Assembly: GCA_028386065.3 (NCBI GenBank)
Contig: JAKUCV010003536.1
Location: 1-64,000 of the forward strand
Length of the DNA stretch: 64,000 nt
Direction of reading: 5' to 3'
Source: Turnera subulata
Taxonomy: Eukaryota > Streptophyta > Magnoliopsida > Malpighiales > Passifloraceae
Part shown: piece after piece, positions 21,640 through 35,025 of the stretch
Layout of the letters: every line of letters begins with the position of its first letter
Numbering within the stretch: the first letter of the stretch is position 1
Program-made: the position numbers and the translations under genes
The notes under the pieces: generated by a model
The model's database searches: none
Told to the model about the DNA's origin: nothing
Seen by the model: only the letters and a program-made list of their open reading frames with translations

Positions 21640-24600
21640 CTGTAAAAGGCAGATGGTTAATATAAAACATTCTGCTCAAAAGAAAGCACATGACAGACAG
21701 ATCAATATGCAGATGGTAAATAGGAATTTGTTTCTAGCAGACAATGTAGGAATAGAAAGAACTATCACCATACATTCCACACAATTGAGCACCCAGGGTA
21801 ACAGAAAACAGCAAGTATCTAGTGGTGACAGATCACAAACTAAATTGTCCTTTGAAACCAGTAGGAAGAGGAAGGAGAGGACTGAGAGATTACTGATAAG
21901 AAAAGGTTATTGAAGTCGTGAACAAATCAAATTGGAAAATTTATCAGCAATTTAGGGAGCACTGAGTGGCTCAAATTCGTTTAAAAATGCAACAAAAGAA
22001 GATATAATAAGATGGGTCAAATGCAGAGGGCAAGAACTTCAAGTCCAGAAATTATTAGAACAACAGCCAAAGAAAGCACTGCAAATTAACTATACTAAAA
22101 TTAGTGGTCAGATTAGCATAAAGGAACAATCATGTATACGACAGCTGTTTCTTTATATCTTTGGTTTTTTGAGAGATTAAAAAAAAAAAAGAAAGCAAAA
22201 AGGTCAACTGATGAACAATCTAATTAAGTAGCAATTAAATAAACTACTCTTGAAATGATACCTCCTACTAGTTCAGTTTTCAATCACAAAAACCTACGAC
22301 AAAACAGTAAAACCCTGGAAGCAAATTGATGCAGTCTCCAGTAGTAAAGTGAACCAGCAGAAACGAAAAAAAATGACGGTACTTACGATTTAAGTCTGCG
22401 TTCTTAGAGTAACTATGAACACAAAATCAAAGGTCAGTGCTAGTAGTTTAATTAAAAGTATCAAATACCTATACAATCAAGCGACCCAAAAGCAGCGTTG
22501 AAAACAAATAGCTATAATTAAAAAAAAATAAGATCCTCTAAGGATAGAAACTTTCGGCTAACCATGTGGGAAACTTAAATCTGTCGTCTAGACTTATAGA
22601 AAGACAATAGAAAAGGCTCAACTTTAGCGAAAGCTTACATAAACTTTCAGCAGAAAAATAATACCAGCCAGCATTACACAGACATTAAAAAATTCTAGCC
22701 TATATGCCTCTCTCTTTCGAAAGAGCAGCACCTTCTTTTTGTTTTCTAGCTCCCAAGTAGATCTAACCCATCATTGTTAAGGAATTTTTTTTAAAAAAAA
22801 ATAAAACAGGGTATCTGCAAGGAAACTAAGAAAATCCCAGTTGGGTTTTCAACTTTTACCTTCTGTCTCGTGCGAAAAAGGAAAACCAGTAGGAACCAAA
22901 TTAGAAGAATATTTGAGGTGCAAAACCAGATCCCAACAAGTAGACAACCACAAAAATTTGTTGTAAGAAAAGGTCATAACAGTATAGAAATAAATAAAAA
23001 AGTGGAGCGAGGCGAGCAAACAGAGTAAAATACAGAAAAACGTAAACAATGCAGTACCTTTTTGTTTCAGCCAAACGAGGTTAGCCTTAGCCCCAATGCC
23101 CTTTTTCTCTTTTCTAATTCAGGACCAAATCTTCTCTGTAACAGAGAATGAAAAGAACACAAACAAACAACCCAAATCACCCAGACAAGCAAAACAATGA
23201 AAGAATTTGAAGAGAGCCGAAACAGACTCCTTAACTACTCATACTCATACTCTAGAAGGCAACAAATGAAAGGGATCCAGTAGGGTGGAAGATGACATCA
23301 CAAGGGAGTTCAAATCACACAGAAAAATTTGAAAAAATTAGAATGAAAAGAGACAGAGAGAGATGGATAAGAGGGGGACCTTAAAAGTTGGAAAGCTGTA
23401 AAGAGAGAGACATTCTCATGGGGTGGAATTGAAGTGAGTATCCGAGAGAGAGAGAGAGATAGAGAAACAAAGTAAAGTGATTGATTGATTGATTGAGTTT
23501 ATGACAACGATCAAAAGAAAACAGAAGCAGGGTTTTGGGTAATGAGTTTGCTGTTTTCAGTACTACCAAGAAAGAAAAGAAAAAAATGGAAGATAGAAGA
23601 CAAGGAGGGAAACAGAGGATTAGAGGAGTAGGGGGAAGTAGGTGTAGCAGTAATAAATTGTAGGCTAATCTATCTTTGTTAAATTCTAAACCCTAAAATA
23701 AACAAGGTCAACTACTACTGCTAGCACTGCACTACTCATCTCCGTCTCTATCTCTCTCTTTCTGTGCCACACAGGCTGTGTGAGAGCAATTAATGGACCA
23801 AACCCAAAAGAGAAGTTTTGCAATACAGCTCCTCTCCTCTCTCTCTCTGTATTTCTTTGTCACCTTATTAAAAGAGCAGCATTTAATACTCCCTACCCCC
23901 AACTAAAACACCACACAAGGAAAGATTAAAAAAACAGAATACTCCAATTAATTTGAAACTATAAAAGATAATAAAAAAGGGTTAATTAGTTAACACTACT
24001 CGCCACCTTATTCGGTTGGGTAGCTTCGGTTATTTCTTTTCTTTTCTTTTTCTTTTCCAGAGAGCCAAACACGAGAACAACAGGCAACATTTTCTCGAGA
24101 AAATAAAAGTACTAGCTACAAACAGGACCAGAGCTCTGATACTAGAAAACAACAGAATAGAATAGAATATATTATACTCTAAGAGCTAGCTAGCTAGCCC
24201 CTAGTTTAGTAGCATCAATCCCGATAGCAATACTCGCTTACTCTTTTTTCTTTTTTCTGGGTTCTTCTTCTTCTTCCTCTTGTCCGTCTTCTCGTTTTTA
24301 TTCGAGAAGAAAACAAATTCAAGACAGGAACAGAACTGAACTGACAACGTTGTCCCGGGCGAGGTTGTAGATACTTCTGGATAAGAGACGAGAGAGGTAG
24401 GCGAGCCAAAAAAAAAAAGTCAAATGTTTTGGTTGTTTGTCTGTTAGTGAAGCTTCGGTTGTATATTGTGAGTCTTTGTCGCGATCTCGCCGGAAAGTAA
24501 AAGTTTGTGTCTTTGGGGTTTTTGGCCGGAGGAAGAAAGAAAGAAGGCGAATGAAGGGAAGGAAGGAAAGGAAATGGTGTGAAATCAGAGTGAGAGAGAG

Positions 24601-24860
24601 AAGGGGGAGGTGGTGGTGATTGGTAATAATAAGTGATAATAATAGGGTGGTGTCCAGTGTCAGCTCGTTCAAGATTTTAGCTGGACGTAGCTTTCCCTCC
24701 TTCTCTCTCTCTCTTCTTCCTCTACTCCTTGGTATTAATTTTGGTGGGCCTTTTAAATTATACATATTAAAAAATGAGTTGATGAATATGCCATTGCCAG
24801 TTTCATTTCATCCTGCCCACTCATGTTCTTTTTTTTTTTTTTTCAAGACCCTTTTTTTTT
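21640..24860 (-). promoter_or_regulatory. 5' UTR, leader introns and promoter region of the gar2-related gene
   Basis: About 3.2 kb upstream of the leader exon without a supportable coding gene. CT/GA-rich tracts (around 23436-23462, 23746-23762, 23830-23850, 24240-24290, 24580-24606) and pyrimidine-AG sites suggest one or more noncoding leader exons and long introns on the minus strand, a layout common in this gene family. The exact transcription start cannot be fixed. Confidence 0.4.
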
Positions 24861-26788
24861 ATTGAATTAGGGGGGATGGGTTGGTGTTTTGTGTGGAGAG
24901 TACTACCCTTGTGGATTTTGAGCTCTCTCCTTTTGCTATGATGGCAAATGCTATTAATGGATGTTCTTTTGCTTTGGAGACCCACCACCGGGTTGGGTTG
25001 TCAAAGAGAGGGACGGCAGGTTTGGTGGGGCAGAGACCAGAAAAAAGCAGATGAAGTAGACAAAGAAACGAGTTCAGGATTTGGGAGTTAGACTCCATAT
25101 TAGGCAGATGATACAACAAAGGTATATAATTATTAGAGGAGTTTTAAGGCTTAAATGGAACATGTTAGAATCGTGATCCGATAATGTTTTGCACGTTTAA
25201 GCAAAATTGTAAGAATCCAAAGGTGTGTCAGCCCCCTTCTGCTATGTATCAGTTACTCTAACTAATAATTAGCCCAAAGTTGAAAATGGACTGACATTTT
25301 AATTAACCATCTGTTAGCCAGTCATAATGATCCAATCTATTCCTCTTGTATATATTTTTGTTAAAACATTTGATGTGCTTAATGATTTTAGTACTCTTTT
25401 TTTTTTTGAGTGATCCCTTTTTCCCAATCGAATGAAAACGGTAAGTCGAATGTTTTTTTTTTTGTCGAGGTAAGTCGAAAGTTAAATGTTTAATTATAAT
25501 GGTATAATTATGGAATCATAGATTTCTATGTAGTAGTCTATTATAGTAGAACAGTGTTTTGGAATTATCTAGCATCATATCCCATCTTTTTTCTTCTTTT
25601 TTTTTTTTCTTATGCTATTTGGTCTCTGTTTCCTAATAATAAATGTAATCATTCTAGAATTTGGAGTATTACTCCATTACTTGTATGTGAAGAGAAACCT
25701 CCATCATCACTCAAAACCAAACTTCAAAAATCAAAAATGTAAAACTAAAAAAAAAAAAATTACAATTTGGTAGGTCGTGTGATACAGCCAATCCGGCACG
25801 TTCCTAATCCGAGGGCAAAACGGGAAATTCATGGGATCAGTGAGCGTCACATGATATCACGCTTTGATTGGCGCACACGTGTTGCCCTCCCTTTTTCTTT
25901 TTTCCCTTGCTAACGTGCGCGCCCCCTCCCTCCTCTTTTTGTCGGCACTTCTATTTTTTTAAAGGCAAAAAAAAAAAACAGAATTGAAAAATCTATTTTT
26001 TTAGAATGAACAATTGAAAAATCTATGAACAAATTGTGAATTAGATGCTGCAAAATTTTTTCTCTAATTCCGTCCCTAACTAGGAAAAAAACACACCAAT
26101 GACATTTGCAACAATATATGACAGGCATAATGCGTACACACTATTTTCTTTTAAAAGGTACAAAAAATATACAAGTACCAAATGGATGTAATAGTTCAAT
26201 TTTGCTGGCGTAGAAGAAGTAGCTGTTACCAATAAAGTATATTTTATTTTATAATTAATGATATTTAACTTTCAACAAAAAAAAGAAGAAGTAGCTGTTA
26301 CTGTTATAAATTAAATGTAGCTTTTTGGCACCATCTCTTCACAATTTCACATGGACTGTGGATTTCGTGGGGCAGCTTTAACTTACTCGTGGAACTAGCC
26401 AACTGCCACGATTTGGATGTATGTGCCCTACAAAATACAAATTGCAACTGAAGGTTAATCATCAATGACCCAATTAAGTCCATGTAATCCAACCAACAAC
26501 AACAAAAATAGAACAAAAAAAAACAAAAGAATTTTCTTACAACATAAAACAAGTTGGTTTGATCTGTTATGTTCTAGAAAACCCTCATCCGCATATGTAA
26601 GTAAAAGGCCCTACCTTGTATTAAGGATATGGGGATTTCAATTCAATGGCCTAAAGAGTCATATAGAGCTGCTATATAAGTACAAAGGAATCCCACCCAC
26701 CAAGACCCACGTCCTTCGTTTCGTTCTGCTACAATTTATCGTGATCAATTGACCGATTTTTAGTTAACCACCAAAGTTGATTCAATTA
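24861..26788. other. intergenic, no gene seen
   Basis: AT-rich spacer. One small structure: agaagaagtagctgttac at 26212-26229 is repeated exactly at 26284-26301, with an A-run just before the second copy. Frames on either strand have no family signal. Confidence 0.45.
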
Positions 26789-27223
26789 CAGCCCTTTTGG
26801 TATCATGGAATTAAATTCAATTCCAAAAATTAAAATCAATTCCTTAATTTGATATAATTCTACTTAATTTAAAATAGGAATTGAATTATATTTTTTATTT
26901 TTAGATCAATATTTTGGTAATATTTCAAATCCAAATAAAACCTATCAGTTTAGGAATTCAATTTCATTGGAAAAGTATTTGTATGAATAATTGACAAAAA
27001 TGACCTTATATTTTTATTTTAATTTTTTTGAGCAAAAAGACAACTTAGGTAATTTTAGCAATTCAATTGATAATTTGATTTATATCAAATATTGGAATTG
27101 AATTCAATTCCTCATTATTAAAAAGTATACCAAACATGAAAATTGATTTCATAATGAATTCAAATTCTAAATTTTTAATGATTTGAATTCAATTTCAATT
27201 CCAAATTAATACCAAAAGGACTG
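26789..27223. mobile_element. MITE, PIF/Harbinger (Tourist)-like
   Basis: A 435-bp AT-rich element with inverted ends: cagcccttttggtat at 26789 and ataccaaaaggactg ending at 27223. It is flanked by TTA at 26786-26788 and 27224-27226, the 3-bp target duplication of PIF/Harbinger elements. The inside is nearly palindromic, full of variants of aattcaattcc and its complement, and has no open frame. It depends on a transposase elsewhere. Confidence 0.85.
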
Positions 27224-27226
27224 TTA

Positions 27227-30117
27227 CTGTATCAAGAAAAAGAAATTACTCTTGTTAGGAGGTTGAATGGCAAAGCAATTATCTGTGAGCAAACAAGTTC
27301 CATCTACAACAGGCTACCTTTGACGTCTAACCTTGTTTATCAGTAATTAGAGGGCCAAGCTGATATTTTATGTTTTCATTTGATACGCCGATCTTTGACT
27401 AAGCAAGATTATCATGAGTAGGTGTAAGGTAGGTAGCAAAATTTGCTTATTTTGATTATGAGAAATTGAAAATAGATTTGTGATCTTCGAAAATCATGGA
27501 GAAGTTGACTCGGTATGTATATACCTATTTTTCCCCCTTTTAAGAATAACACCAAGAAATTGGGAAAAAAAATTCACAAAAAAATATGCTTGTTATTGAA
27601 AAATTTATAATTCTTATTGGACATTCAAGTTTTCCCTTCCTTCCCCCATCACCAAAACAGCACGAAACAGGATGTTTTCACCTGTGAACATTGAATGAGG
27701 ATGAACTGGATATTCTTTGATATCCTTAGGGACGGTGAGTAGGGTACGGCATGATATTGCTTTTTCTTTAAAAAAGCGCTTGGTATTCATAAAAATCTAT
27801 TAATTTTGAAAATTGAAGTCAACTTCATAACCGTGTTGATAAATAAAAAAGAAGTCAAAACTTGAAAGTGCGGTTTCATTGTATAAAGATAAAGAACTTT
27901 GAGGATGAAATACCGAAGATGAGATTATTATATTCTGACTCATTTCCTTGGACCACCACATTAAATTGATTGACAAAACAAAGGTACATGTTTTCTATTA
28001 TTTCATGATAGTTCTTTCGCAAAAGGGAGAAACTTATACTTAATTACTCGTTCGATCGAAGACAATTTAAGGTGTGGGTAGGGATGATGCAGTTTTCCCC
28101 TCTTTGATGTATGATGATAATGATATACTAATCAATATAGTAATCAATATTTTGCCTGGTATTATTATCGGTGGTAGTTCGCGTAAAGTGGAACTAGAGG
28201 AAAGATGAAAGTATATTATACATTTTCAAATATCTTATTCGCCCTTAAAAAATTATACCACTATCCTGTGTCTACCGTACATATCATCACTGAACATAAA
28301 GTCAATCCCCTCCATATATATACAAATTTCTTTCTCCTTTCACGCGGACTGGATGTATATATATATGAATTTGATTTCACAACTTTTTAATCAATTTCTC
28401 GAATTAAACAAATTCATGTTGACCAAATAAGGAGTTGTTTAATAGCATAAATAGATCTGTCTGCATGTCATATCCTTTTATCATGTCTCTCACTTGCCTT
28501 TCCCTTGCATGCAAGAGTTTGGGGTACTAATTAATTGAATCCTTCTAAAAGCCAAATTGACCACCAAAACTCATGGAGAGCTCTAAAAAAATAATGAACA
28601 GCTGAGGATTTAGACGACTAAGAAGTGGTGGGCGTGTAGTTGCCGACTGGGAAAATTAAAACATTGTTAAGTTATGACACTTTTGTTGGCCTCTAAGGAA
28701 CTTAGTATAAATTTTAAATAAAATTTTGAAGTTTAGCCTTTATTTTGTGTATATTTAAAAGATATTAATGAGAAGACTATTCTCAATCCCTCTAATTCTA
28801 AATTAATCTAAGTGTAGGGATGGAATTTTCTTTTTTAGAAAAAAAAAAAGACACTGACACACGAGTTCTATGCTGCTAGTTTCAACTCCAAATGTAATCT
28901 ATACAGGAAAATAACAAAAGCAGCCAAGGTGACAATTGCCTGTCCTTTTTGGACAAACTTGCCGGGGCTGCCTGCTTTTCCCATTGGTTTGGTAGGGAAG
29001 ACCAAATCTACCCAAGTGCAGCATCACTGTGTTTTTCTGATGATGGGTCTCTCTCAAAATATTAGCAGTAATTAAATATAGTTAATTGAGAATGGAACAC
29101 ATGAGCCCACACACTATTTTCCTGCTCTTAACTCAATAAGATTAAAATTAATTAGTGTTTTTATATATCAATAATTTTGACTAGTGGACATTGTCCAAAT
29201 TGTGATGGGGACCTGGTCGGCTCTGTGCGGGGTACGTGAAGTTTACAGATAAAAACACAGAATGGACAGAACAGCTGTGATGGTTTATTCCTTTTTCCTT
29301 AATTTTTTTTTCTTGGGATGCATATTCACTATATTGGTTCTTTGGATTTACTAAGAGGAAAAAAACAATAAAAATGGAAGATCTCTTGTATCATCTGGCA
29401 AATGGAAAAGCGAAAAGAATTCCTCCAAAGACAGACAAGAACAAGAAAGAAAAAGAGAATGCCTCCAAAATAGGCCTGGGTGTGTAGGCTATAGTACCAG
29501 CAATCCAATGTTTCTTGCCTCTCTACTACGTTACTATGTATCGTCCGTTTCTTCTTCTAAACCCTCAAATTAAGGACCTCAATTATGTTGGACTCAATTG
29601 GATTTTTTTTAAAAAATGCTGGACACTGTTCTTTTTTGGTCATTACTATTTGCTACGTCCAGGCCCAGGAAGCAAGAGTTTGTTTCCCTGCCTTCATAAG
29701 AAAGAAAAGGACATATGGTTAAAACTAAATATTAAATATATATGCTTATAAAAAAGAGGACATGTATATATGTTAAAAATATTGTCGGTTTATATTGTAA
29801 TATCTATTAGCTTTCTGAAGAAGGCCCTAGATTGAGGGAAGTGATGGTTCACAATATGGAGTGTTCTAAATTAGCTAGCTAGGGTGCCATTCAAATCGGC
29901 CATGCATGAGAAGGATTTAGAAAATTGATAGAAAATAGAAATGTTCTAATTGAGCGAGGAAGGTGAGAGTAAAAGCCCATAAGTGAAATAAAATTGAAAC
30001 AGTAAGAACATTGGTTGCAAAATTTTTAGTGTTAAACAAACGTAGAGATATGGGTTGCCACGGTATCATATACTACTAGATACAGGAAAGTCTAGAGATT
30101 TAATGTATTGTATTAAT
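27227..30117. other. intergenic, no gene seen
   Basis: Nearly 2.9 kb of AT-rich spacer. No coding region, RNA gene or element with convincing borders is visible. It contains the usual T- and A-runs and scattered TATA-like strings that cannot be interpreted. Confidence 0.45.
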
Positions 30118-31250
30118 TTTTCTTTTTCTTTTTTTTTTTTTGATGAAAGGATTGTATTAAATTGATATCAGGAACTTAATACAGCGAAGACAGTCATCCA
30201 AAAGATGACTTTAAACCTAACCTAAATGACTTACACGAATTTTACACCATATCAGTATCCTAACATCAAACAAAACATAATGTTGCGCTTAGGAACACAC
30301 CAGGATTTTAAACTATCTGCACAAATGATTACAGCTGGAAGGTCATAAGGAAAACTGGGTTGTTAGCTTTTATCCAAGATAATAATGATCTCCTCAAAAT
30401 CATTTCAAACAGCTTGCCCCAATCCGGACCTGAGAACTGAAAGATTGCCTTGTTTCTAACCAACCAAATATTCCACATAGTATTGTAGAAAATAAACATC
30501 CATTCACCACGGTACCTGGTTGAGAGGGCCAAACCCATCCATTGCTCAAAAAGATCTTCATTCAAGACAGTTTGGGAGACACCACAAACACTCTCCACCA
30601 TCAGCATAGTTAATAAATGGTCCCTTGATTTAATTTCCTCCTCACAAAGCGGACAAAGAACATTCTCCCACTGCCACTGTCATTCCATGGTAGAATACCT
30701 TTGACAGAAAACACTCAATTTTGGGGGGCACATCCAAAGCCACACCCACGGCTGGACAATGAAAGAAGACCGACCCCTGTGTGAAACAGCATAGCCTAAT
30801 TTAACTGAGTAACTGCCATCAGAGCTTTCGGTCCACACCCACTTGACATTCATATGCGCCATCAATTTCACATCCAACAGTTTTCTTTTGAAATTTGCCA
30901 ACTCATCCTCCTCCCGTGGATATAACCGTCTTCTCCCTTTTAACTCCCAATACCATTCATCAATAACTTCCTTCAATACATCAATAACTACAATAATTTG
31001 ATTAAGAAAAATATTAAAGAGCCGGGGAAAGGAGTGCATCAGAGACACTCCCTCCCACCATGAATCCAACCAAAACATGCATCTATCCCCTTCACCGAGC
31101 ATCGATTTCAATTTATCTTTCATCATCACCCTTCCATCCACTAATTCAGCCCCCGATTCCAAAATTTTCCTCCATATACAAGAAAGACCATTCTCCCTAA
31201 TGCTTAATTTATAGCTTGATGATTCAGCATTAGCAAATGCAACACGCATA
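30118..31250 (-). mobile_element. 5'-truncated LINE, zf-RVT region
   Basis: Minus strand. The frame from 31249 to 30680 and a second one from 30607 to 30329 encode the part of a plant LINE polyprotein behind the reverse transcriptase: the G-D-x-x-x-x-FWLDSWW motif, the WVWLW-PPKLSVF start of the zf-RVT domain and NVLCPLCEEEIKSRDHLL, the zinc-binding Cys-Cys-His part. A frame change near 30680 breaks it. The T-run at 30118-30141 is the 3' poly(A) tail of the inserted copy. The reverse transcriptase and endonuclease are missing, as expected of 5'-truncated insertion, so it cannot move on its own. Confidence 0.75.
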
Positions 31251-31566
31251 ATTAAGATGGAAAAACATGCAAATTGGCATGTTCTAAGTTAAGGCAGGTC
31301 ATTTACGTAAGTTTTTTAAATTTCAAAATAATTTAACCTCAATTCTCACGAAAAACTTATCTGACGTTGTGACATATATATATATTATTATATTGATAAC
31401 AAAAAGTAACACAAAACACATGGCTAGGCTTAGCATCCCGGAAAGCACTTGAATAGATGAAGAAAATGTTTTAAGCAGTGGCGAAGCTCACAAACAGTTG
31501 TTGGAGGGGCCAAAATATAAAGGAAAAGGCTGGTGTAAGGCTTAAACCCAGGTTGCTAAAGAATTA

Positions 31567-31662
31567 GCACCACACATCTCCAAACCAAGCTTCATTCTAT
31601 GGAATATTTGTTGCACCACACATCTCCACCAAACCAAGTTTCATTTTATGGAATATTTGTTG
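31567..31662. repeat. 46-bp tandem duplication
   Basis: The unit starting gcaccacacatctcc at 31567 is repeated from 31613, with a few substitutions (ccaagcttcattctatgg versus ccaagtttcattttatgg). It lies just left of the hAT-like element. Confidence 0.8.
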
Positions 31663-31676
31663 CATAATATAATTAT

Positions 31677-32312
31677 TAAAGGTGGCAAAATGGGTTAAGT
31701 ATCCAATAAGTTATCCATTTATACTCATTATACATGGGTATTTTGGGTATAAATGAGTAAGTGTAGAATTATTTGGGTCTTAATGGATAAAATATACCAA
31801 TTTGACCCATTTAACCATAGGTATTTGTGGGTTGGGTAATGGATATCCATGATACCCAAATGTTAACAATCTAATTCAATATAGTTATGTGGGCCTGACC
31901 AGGCCCATTCTTATGGGCCTAATTGGGCCTATATCGGACCACCAGTCAGGCCTAATTGGGCTTGATCCAGGCCATCTTATATGGGCCAGATTGGGCCTTA
32001 TAGGCCGGGTTAAGCCCAACCAAGTCCAATCCACCCGTGTTTAGTTTGGCTTATATGAGTTGTCTCGGGTTAATATCAGATAGGTCCGATTAATATTTAT
32101 AAAGTTAAAAATATTAAAACACAAATTTTAAAAAATTGATATTAAGATTAAATGGGTCGATGAGTATGAACTGTATTAAATGGGTCAAAATGGATATGGT
32201 TAACCATTTAAGTTTTTTGATGAGTCATAAATGGATAAATGAATAAAAATAGGTGTGAACCATTTATGTGTCAATCCATGGATACCCATAGATAACCACT
32301 TTGTCACCTCTA
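31677..32312. mobile_element. hAT-like non-autonomous element (MITE)
   Basis: 636 bp bounded by inverted ends taaaggtggcaaaatgggtt (31677) and aaccactttgtcacctcta (ending 32312). Both sides carry ATAATTAT (31669-31676 and 32313-32320), an 8-bp target duplication typical of hAT elements, and the end sequence matches the usual hAT pattern TAnnGGTGGCAAA. The inside has repeated variants of aaatgggt/acccattt and no open frame. Confidence 0.8.
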
Positions 32313-32507
32313 ATAATTATAAATGAAGTCCATGGGGCTATGGCCCCAGCCCCAGGTAAGGGACAAACATGAATTTTGACGAGCAGAGTGGAGTCTCATG
32401 ATTAAATCCCATCCATCCTAATCCGCATCGCTTTTGTGCATAACCAGCTCTTTGATTCTATTCTAGTCTGAAAAAAAAAAGTAATTTTCGATTACCAACA
32501 ATGACAA

Positions 32508-32990
32508 CTAAAGCTTGCATGTGTCGAAGAAGAGAAGTGGGGAAATATTATATATCATCATCGACAATAAGTGGTGTTTCAAAGAATCGGGTGGTTTGTA
32601 CCTTCTATGCCGTAGAGGAATAAGAGGATATTTTATGCGAGGCAAGAATCCAATAAATGTAAATGGATACATAGCCTTTAGTGTCAACTGTAGTGTAACA
32701 AAATAGTCAATATTATATTTGTGCCAGCGCTCTCTTGGCCATAGAGGAATATGAGGATTAGCTACCCTAGGTAAGGATCCAGTAAATGGATACATAGCCT
32801 CTAGTGTCAACCCATATTTGTAGATATTGACAAAAACTTGAGACAGCATAACCGTAGTACAATGAAGATAATCGATACATTGTTGAGGGTATTTACAGAT
32901 CTTTGGAGGTGGAAGTTTTCCGGCATCATAGTCCATATCATAATCCATACTGTTAGTGTAGAAAATTATTATCGAATATCCTTTTGACAA
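32508..32990 (-). pseudogene. possible papain-like cysteine protease fragment
   Basis: A 160-codon open frame. The segment SQVFVNIYKYGLTLEAMYPF looks like the plant papain-family region between the active-site cysteine helix and the 'YPYTG' motif, and a second, shorter version (LTLKAMYPFTFIGFLPRIKYP) follows, so part of it is duplicated in tandem. No catalytic Cys-Trp motif, His or Asn region is present. It is either a decayed fragment or chance resemblance. Confidence 0.3.
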
Positions 32991-33798
32991 TTGTTATGTC
33001 ATCATATAGGTATTCCACTAAACGAACACATGGTTAATGTAGAAACCGTGTTATCAAAGAATTAAAATTTCCAAAAATTGTAGGTGTTAAGATTACCTTG
33101 GACAGTTCTCCCCTCTTGGCCTTGTGACAAAAGAACAAACTACATTTAAAAATCATCAATCAATGCTTAGACTACACACAGATAAATTGATTGAATTATA
33201 CCAGGTTACCAACTTATTTAAACTGCATACCGAGATGAGAAAAAAGACCAACAATTATAATATAAAAGACCAAGTTAACAAAAAAAAAGCGCACACATCT
33301 TCCACAAAATAACAAATAATCCAAGCAATAAAGCAAATCAATAATCTTAAGAGCAATAAATAACAAACCAAGCAATAAATATTCTAAAAACTAATTCTTA
33401 AGAGATTAAATTATTACCCTACATATTTTGGAGGGAGCCATTGCTCTTAAAATGACTATACAAAAATTTTATTTTTTTAGAATAAAAAAAAGATTAATTA
33501 ACATAGTTTGTTTCTTTATAATACTAATATATATATATATATTAAATAATATTATACAATGTTATAATTTTTATTATTTATTATTTGTTGAATATATAAG
33601 GATTTTGTTGATACTAGAGATCAATAACATATCAACAGGAAAACAAAAAATAAAAAAGAGAACAGTTGTACAACGTACATGATCAAACGATTTTCTGTTG
33701 AGAAGCTCGTTGCTAAAATGTTTGTTTTGTTAATACAAAGCAGCCTTCAGGTCTTCCATCTTTGGAAATTTATATAATGCCATTATTGATGTATAGTT
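32991..33798. other. intergenic, no gene seen
   Basis: Very AT-rich spacer left of the copia insertion, including the alternating atatatatatat run at 33526-33542. Nothing further recognised. Confidence 0.45.
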
Positions 33799-33803
33799 CA
33801 TGT

Positions 33804-34482
33804 TGTTGGAACAGAACTCTTCTTCCTGCACTGGTACACTACTTTTTGCACTGTGTGGTGATGTGGAGTAGACAAGGCTGTGAATATAATAACTGCAGAT
33901 GCTTCAAGGTGTGCTGCTAATACCACTTTCCTTAAGACAATATTTGCCACCACCACTTTCTCTAAAGTCGGTATGCAACGGTGTCTTGCAAATTTGCCTC
34001 GGAGATACAATGAAGCCCCTGGTTGGAGATGTCTTGCATAAACACCACAACCCTTGATCACTTCCCGAATATAGGCAGAATATCTATTTTATATGGTAAC
34101 TTCTGCAGTAGTATACCATATAAAAGGCAAAGTATTTTTATTTTGTGGGAGAAATTTGATAGATAAGAAAAGAGGGATAGTAAGTAAATTAGTTGGAGAA
34201 AAAGAGGGAAACTAAAGCACAATTTATTTGTACGTTTGGATGCTTTCTGATCTCTGGAAATGAGAATGAGTGGCCTATTTATAAGCCTTCATGTATCTTT
34301 TCCAAAAGACACATTTAATCCAAAAGTTACAGCCATTAAATTCAAACTTAAATTTGTATCTTTTCCAAAAGACACAATACAAAAGGATGTAACTATTCAT
34401 TTTTAAACTCATTTCCAGTAGATACCTTTTACACCAAAAGGTACAAATATAATTCCTCTTATATTATAAAAATCCTCCAACA
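33804..34482 (-). repeat. 3' LTR of the copia element
   Basis: 679 bp, TG...CA ends on the coding strand of the element. Nearly identical to 37797-38477. It contains an 87-codon frame shared with the other LTR, with no recognised domain. Confidence 0.92.
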
Positions 34483-35025
34483 TTCCCCCACCATTTTTAT
34501 AATACCTTGCAATTCGATAGTTCTGGAAATCTTATGCATAAATGAAAATGTCGGTGAGACTTGAATTTTCACTTAGTGAATCGTGTATCGCCAATCGGAA
34601 TTGTCAGTAGACTATGCTTTGAACTAACATCTTCCATGTTGACTGGTTGGACCACATATCCACACACAAGATTTCTCATCCAGAAATGTGATCTTTATAG
34701 CCGACACGTTAAAGGCCTTGTGTCTTGTATCTGTTCATGAGTGCTGTTAGAGTTCAAGCCACAAAACTCCTAGAGGCGGCCATACTTCCACTCACATAGG
34801 TAGTCTCTATATCCTTAGTGTTCCCGTTATAAACACTTTCGCAAATACATGCCATAGAGATCTATTAAGAGCATAAGCTCACCCTTTCTCTTGTCCTAAC
34901 GGGTACCAAGCACTCTTATCTTGGGATGGAATTTAAAGTGAGTGCTTGCCAGTCATCCTAATAGTGTACTTTGACTCATTGAACTCAAGATTTGATGTTT
35001 TATCAAACGTTGAGTCGAGGTTCCA

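Noticed and set aside
24319..24765. 148-codon minus-strand frame
   Set aside because: Low-complexity Ser/Thr/Leu/Arg translation of CT/GA-rich leader DNA; no domain and no splice support.
24859..25119. 86-codon minus-strand frame beginning MLYHLPNMESN
   Set aside because: No recognisable family, no exon partners, and it lies next to homopolymer runs.
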